NCBI GenBank assembly: GCA_004570955.1
Contig: SPPL01000007.1
Span: 34,509-98,508 of the forward strand
Length of the DNA stretch: 64,000 bases
Direction of reading: 5' to 3'
DNA from: Jeotgalicoccus nanhaiensis
Lineage (GTDB): Bacteria > Bacillota > Bacilli > Staphylococcales > Salinicoccaceae
The position numbers and the translations under genes are program-made. Position 1 is the first letter of the stretch, and the number at the start of each line of letters is the position of its first letter. This document shows, piece after piece, positions 61,448 to 64,000 of this stretch. The notes below the pieces were generated by a model. It was not told the DNA's origin, made no database searches, and was given only the letters and a program-made list of their open reading frames with translations.

Positions 61448-62717
61448 TGCTCGCAGTCAGTATGCTTATTTTGTTCTTTCTGCTGCTGTTTCTCGGAATG
61501 CCGATTGCTTTTGTTATCGGTATTGTCGGTCTTGTCATGCTGCTCATCGGCGGAGTGCCGCTTGAAATTATTGTTCAGCGCAGCTTTGCCGGAGTTAATA
61601 ATTTTTCTTATTTAGCAATTCCGTTGTTTATTCTGGCGGGAGACATTATGGGGAAAGGGGGTCTGACGAAACGTCTGATGGCCTTTGCCAATGCTTTTGT
61701 CGGCAAATTATCGGGCGGCACAGCGATTACGACTGTTGTCACCTCAGCTCTGTTCGGAGCTGTCTCCGGGTCTACAGTCGCGACCACCTATGCTGTCGGT
61801 TCCGTGCTTGTGCCAAGATTGAAAGAAGAGAAGTACTCGAACTCATTTATAGCGAGTATTATCGGACCGGCCGGTGTACTCGGGCTGATTATTCCGCCGA
61901 GTATCACCATGGTTATTCTTGGAATTACCGCAAATATTTCCATCGGCGACCTGTTCTTTGCCGGAATTATACCGGGTGTGCTGCTGGCGCTCGCCTTATG
62001 TATTTATGTCTGGTTTAAGGATTCGGCGAAGTCCGGACGGAAAAAATATCCGGCCGGGAATTATGGAAAGTAACCAAAGAAGCGTTCTTCCCGCTCCTGA
62101 CGCCTATATTTATTCTCGGCAGTATCTTTTCAGGTTATGCAACAGCGACAGAAGCAGCAGTGATCGCGGTCGTTTACGGATTTGTTTTATCGCTGTTTTA
62201 CAGAGAGCTGAACTGGACTAAGGTTAAGGAGATTATGGCAGGTTCAGCGGTCACATCGGCAACAATTTTAATTATTATATCCATGGCTAATGTCTTTACA
62301 TATGTATTGACTGTGAATCATATTCCAGATGCAGTATCCGGATTCTTCCTGAATTTTGCGGATTCGCCGCTGGTCTTTCTGCTTCTCGTGTCACTGATTT
62401 TATTAATATTGGGCATGCTGACAGAAGTCACATCGCTGATTGTGCTCTTAACACCGATTTTCATGCCGATTGCAATGGAATTCGGTATCGATCCGGTCCA
62501 TTTCGGCATGGTGATGATTATGAACTTTGCCCTCGCGAATATTACACCTCCGGTCGGGCTCTCATTGATTGCCGGCGCATCTGTAACAGATAAAAAGATG
62601 GGAATTGAAGAAACGCTGCCTTATATACTGCATGTACTGTTAATTGTAGGAATTATGGTGGTATTGATTATATTCATCCCTTCAATCTCAACATTCTTAC
62701 CTAATTTACTTAAATAA
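61447..62717 (+). pseudogene. dctM: TRAP transporter large permease DctM, 1-nt frameshift
   Basis: Whole-length DctM content in two frames. From 61447: MLILFFLLLFLGMPIAFV, FAGVNNFSYLAIPLFILAGD and IGPAGVLGLIIPPSI, ending at TAA 62071-62073 after KKYPAGNYGK. Reading one base back from about 62058 gives ELWKVTKEAFFPLLTPIFIL, then GYATATEAAVIAVVYG, to the stop at 62717. The junction is CCGGGAA; one more G would restore a single frame of about 424 codons. Either a true frameshift, a sequencing/assembly error in a G run, or (least likely) programmed slippage. Confidence 0.88.
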
Positions 62718-62730
62718 AGGAGCGGATTGA

Positions 62731-63066
62731 ATGATTATTAAGCCGGAAGAAACAATAGAATTAAAAAATAGATTTGATGGTAAAGGCAGTATTTTTTCAA
62801 CATCCTATATAAAGGAAAGAGACTTCGAAGGAATTCGTAAAGTATTGGAAATTGAACTTGAAGCTCATGCATCAATCGGTTACCACCAGCATATCGATGA
62901 CAGTGAAATTTATCATATAATAGAAGGAAAAGGTGAATTTCAAGATTCGGACGGACAATTTAAACCGGTTGGAAAAGGGGATTGCTGTGTGATTACGAAA
63001 GGACAGTCGCATGGTTTGGTAAATACAGAAGATACCCCTTTGAAAATGATGGCAATAATATTTTAG
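62731..63066 (+). CDS. Cupin domain protein
   Basis: 111-aa single-domain cupin. Motif 1: GYHQHIDDSEIYHIIEGKG (metal ligands H, H, E). Motif 2: GQSHGLVNTEDTPL with the last His. AAAGGAG before the ATG, 13 bp after dctM. Placed in the TRAP operon next to an FAH/hydratase-type enzyme, so it may act on the imported acid or its derivative. Confidence 0.85.
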   Translation: MIIKPEETIELKNRFDGKGSIFSTSYIKERDFEGIRKVLEIELEAHASIGYHQHIDDSEIYHIIEGKGEFQDSDGQFKPVGKGDCCVITKGQSHGLVNTEDTPLKMMAIIF

Positions 63067-63121
63067 AATTACCTGAATATTATGATATATTTACTGTATT
63101 GCAATATTCAGGAGGGGTAGC

Positions 63122-63862
63122 ATGAAAGATGCAGAAAGATTATATGAGGCAAGAAAATACGGGACTGTTTTAAAGCCGGGACAGGATATCAAAACGGATA
63201 CTGTTGAAGAGGCTTATAATATTCAGACTGAAATTTTAAATATGCAGGATGAAACTGTAAAAGGTTATAAAATCAGTATGACAAGCCCGGAAACACAGGC
63301 GCTGTTTGACAGTAATGAACCGGTTTACGGTCCGTTTACTGCGGACCAGGTGATTACTGAAATGAGTTTGGCAGATTATAATAGTCCGCTTGCGGAGCTG
63401 GAACTGGTTTTCTATGTAAACGAAAAATTGAGTGTCACAGACGATGCAGAAAGTATTTTATCGAAATGTACTGTGGCGCCGGCGCTTGAACTTCCTGACG
63501 GCAGATATAATAACTGGTTCCCGAATATATCGAAATATGAAGTGGTTGCTGACTGTGCGGTGGCTGGAGCGGTGGTGATCGGTGAAGCGAAATCTGCCGA
63601 TTACGAGGATCTCGATAATATCACGGGCAGGCTTTTGTTTAACGGCGAAGAAATTAAACGGGGACAATCATCAGAAGTAATGGGGCATCCGGTTAATGCT
63701 GTAAAATGGCTGATAGAAAAACTCAGCAGTCAGGGAAAAGGGCTTGAAGCGGGACAATTTATTTCGTCAGGTACTTTTATTCTGCCGGTCAAGCTGGAAG
63801 CCGGAAAATATGAAGGAGTATTTGAAGGATTTGGCAAGGTTGAAATAGAAGTTAAAAAATAA
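63122..63862 (+). CDS. 2-keto-4-pentenoate hydratase / FAH-type enzyme
   Basis: 246 aa of the MhpD/4-oxalocrotonate decarboxylase branch of the FAH superfamily. VKGYKISMTSPETQ, PLAELELVFYV (acidic metal ligands), PALELPDGRY and SSGTFILPVKLEAG are present. Members hydrate 2-hydroxypentadienoate or decarboxylate oxalocrotonate, so aromatic or keto-acid catabolism is likely. AGGAGGGG before the ATG. End of the TRAP-cupin operon; an IS starts 12 bp later. Confidence 0.83.
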   Translation: MKDAERLYEARKYGTVLKPGQDIKTDTVEEAYNIQTEILNMQDETVKGYKISMTSPETQALFDSNEPVYGPFTADQVITEMSLADYNSPLAELELVFYVNEKLSVTDDAESILSKCTVAPALELPDGRYNNWFPNISKYEVVADCAVAGAVVIGEAKSADYEDLDNITGRLLFNGEEIKRGQSSEVMGHPVNAVKWLIEKLSSQGKGLEAGQFISSGTFILPVKLEAGKYEGVFEGFGKVEIEVKK

Positions 63863-63880
63863 GCCTCTCAAAATGACGTG

Positions 63881-63918
63881 CTCCCCTTAAGTTGTACTTA
63901 CTATTCAACTTAAGGGGA
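63881..63918 (+). terminator. Hairpin at IS left end, insulating the transposase
   Basis: CTCCCCTTAAGTTG pairs with CAACTTAAGGGGAG, then TTTTTG: a strong terminator just before the transposase ATG, common in IS3-family elements and also ending the operon upstream. Confidence 0.8.
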
Positions 63919-63926
63919 GTTTTTGT

Positions 63927-64000
63927 ATGAAAAATAATAAACATAGTTTTGAATTTAAGTTAACAGTCGTAACAGATTATTTAAATGGCGAAGGTGGATT
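63927..64000 (+). CDS. IS3-family transposase OrfA, partial (runs off the window)
   Basis: MKNNKHSFEFKLTVVTDYLNGEGG... : start of the helix-turn-helix OrfA of IS150-like elements (FEFKL.VV.DYL.G.GG). Only 24 codons are inside the window. Confidence 0.75.
   Translation, partial: MKNNKHSFEFKLTVVTDYLNGEGG

Larger units (their letters stand above)
63874..64000 (+). mobile_element. IS3/IS150-type insertion sequence, left end (partial)
   Basis: TGACGTGCTCCCCTTAAGTT at 63874 follows the usual TG...CCCC..TAAGTT pattern of IS150-group terminal repeats. A hairpin at 63881-63913, then the transposase start. Truncated by the window. Confidence 0.65.

Noticed and set aside
62050..62075. Programmed -1 frameshifting in dctM
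   Set aside because: No heptanucleotide slip site of the X-XXY-YYZ type and no strong downstream structure; dctM genes are not known to need it.

Overview
The window looks like chromosomal DNA of a low-to-moderate GC Gram-positive of the family Staphylococcaceae, probably on the Salinicoccus/Jeotgalicoccus side. The grounds are strong AGGAGG-type ribosome binding sites, TTG and GTG starts, short LxxC lipoproteins, an opuCABCD osmoprotectant operon, a TPP riboswitch in front of tenA, and general protein character. The genus is inferred. Gene density is high; most genes have a good Shine-Dalgarno and many end in a clear hairpin terminator.

Layout. 0-14 kb: aspartase, a lipoprotein, a six-unit tandem repeat, two tandem paralogues (one with a pRiA4-ORF3-like domain), a zinc alcohol dehydrogenase, a hairpin array, PPK2, a TDT transporter, an ornithine-cyclodeaminase-like enzyme, an MFS carrier, tRNA-Val, an ABC-2 exporter whose ATPase gene has an in-frame stop, and VOC and GNAT proteins. 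14-21 kb: a 3' fragment of a hydantoinase-type gene, a PucR-type regulator, two amidohydrolases (the second broken by a fold-back inverted repeat), a sodium:solute symporter and a creatinase-type M24 hydrolase. With the N-carbamoylase and BenE-type permease at 30.3-32.8 kb this looks like uptake and hydrolysis of small amide or cyclic nitrogen compounds.

21.4-29.8 kb is an AT-rich insertion between those two parts. It carries a PLD/SF2-helicase protein, a three-gene translationally coupled operon (GHKL ATPase plus two proteins I do not recognise with confidence), and a convergent DUF262/DUF1524 GmrSD-like gene. It has the makeup of an anti-phage or DNA-restriction island, and the GHKL trio is the best candidate for an undescribed system.

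33-46 kb: tRNA-Thr, small membrane and stress proteins, a class A beta-lactamase-fold hydrolase, a Cys-rich copper-storage protein, riboswitch-tenA, two tiny acidic lipoproteins, a metallophosphoesterase, a NERD protein, a thioesterase, an FAH-family hydrolase, a MOSC protein and opuCABCD. 46-64 kb: an AEC carrier, an M20 amidohydrolase, a DsbA-like protein, a membrane-anchored HExxH protease, a TAXI-TRAP/GntR/GlcD/GlcF/LhgO operon (2-hydroxyacid, probably 2-hydroxyglutarate, use), an aminotransferase, a DctPQM TRAP operon with frameshifted dctM followed by a cupin and a hydratase/FAH-type enzyme, and the left end of an IS3/IS150-type element.

A repeat family runs through the window. Tandem arrays of a 22-nt stem-loop plus 19-nt spacer (period 41 bp) sit in three intergenic gaps, all between convergent genes and all in the same orientation. 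A different array with the same 41-bp period lies at 2161-2407. Three genes are interrupted by small lesions (stop codon, fold-back, 1-nt loss) and one survives only as a fragment, so either the region is decaying or the assembly has errors; reads would settle which.
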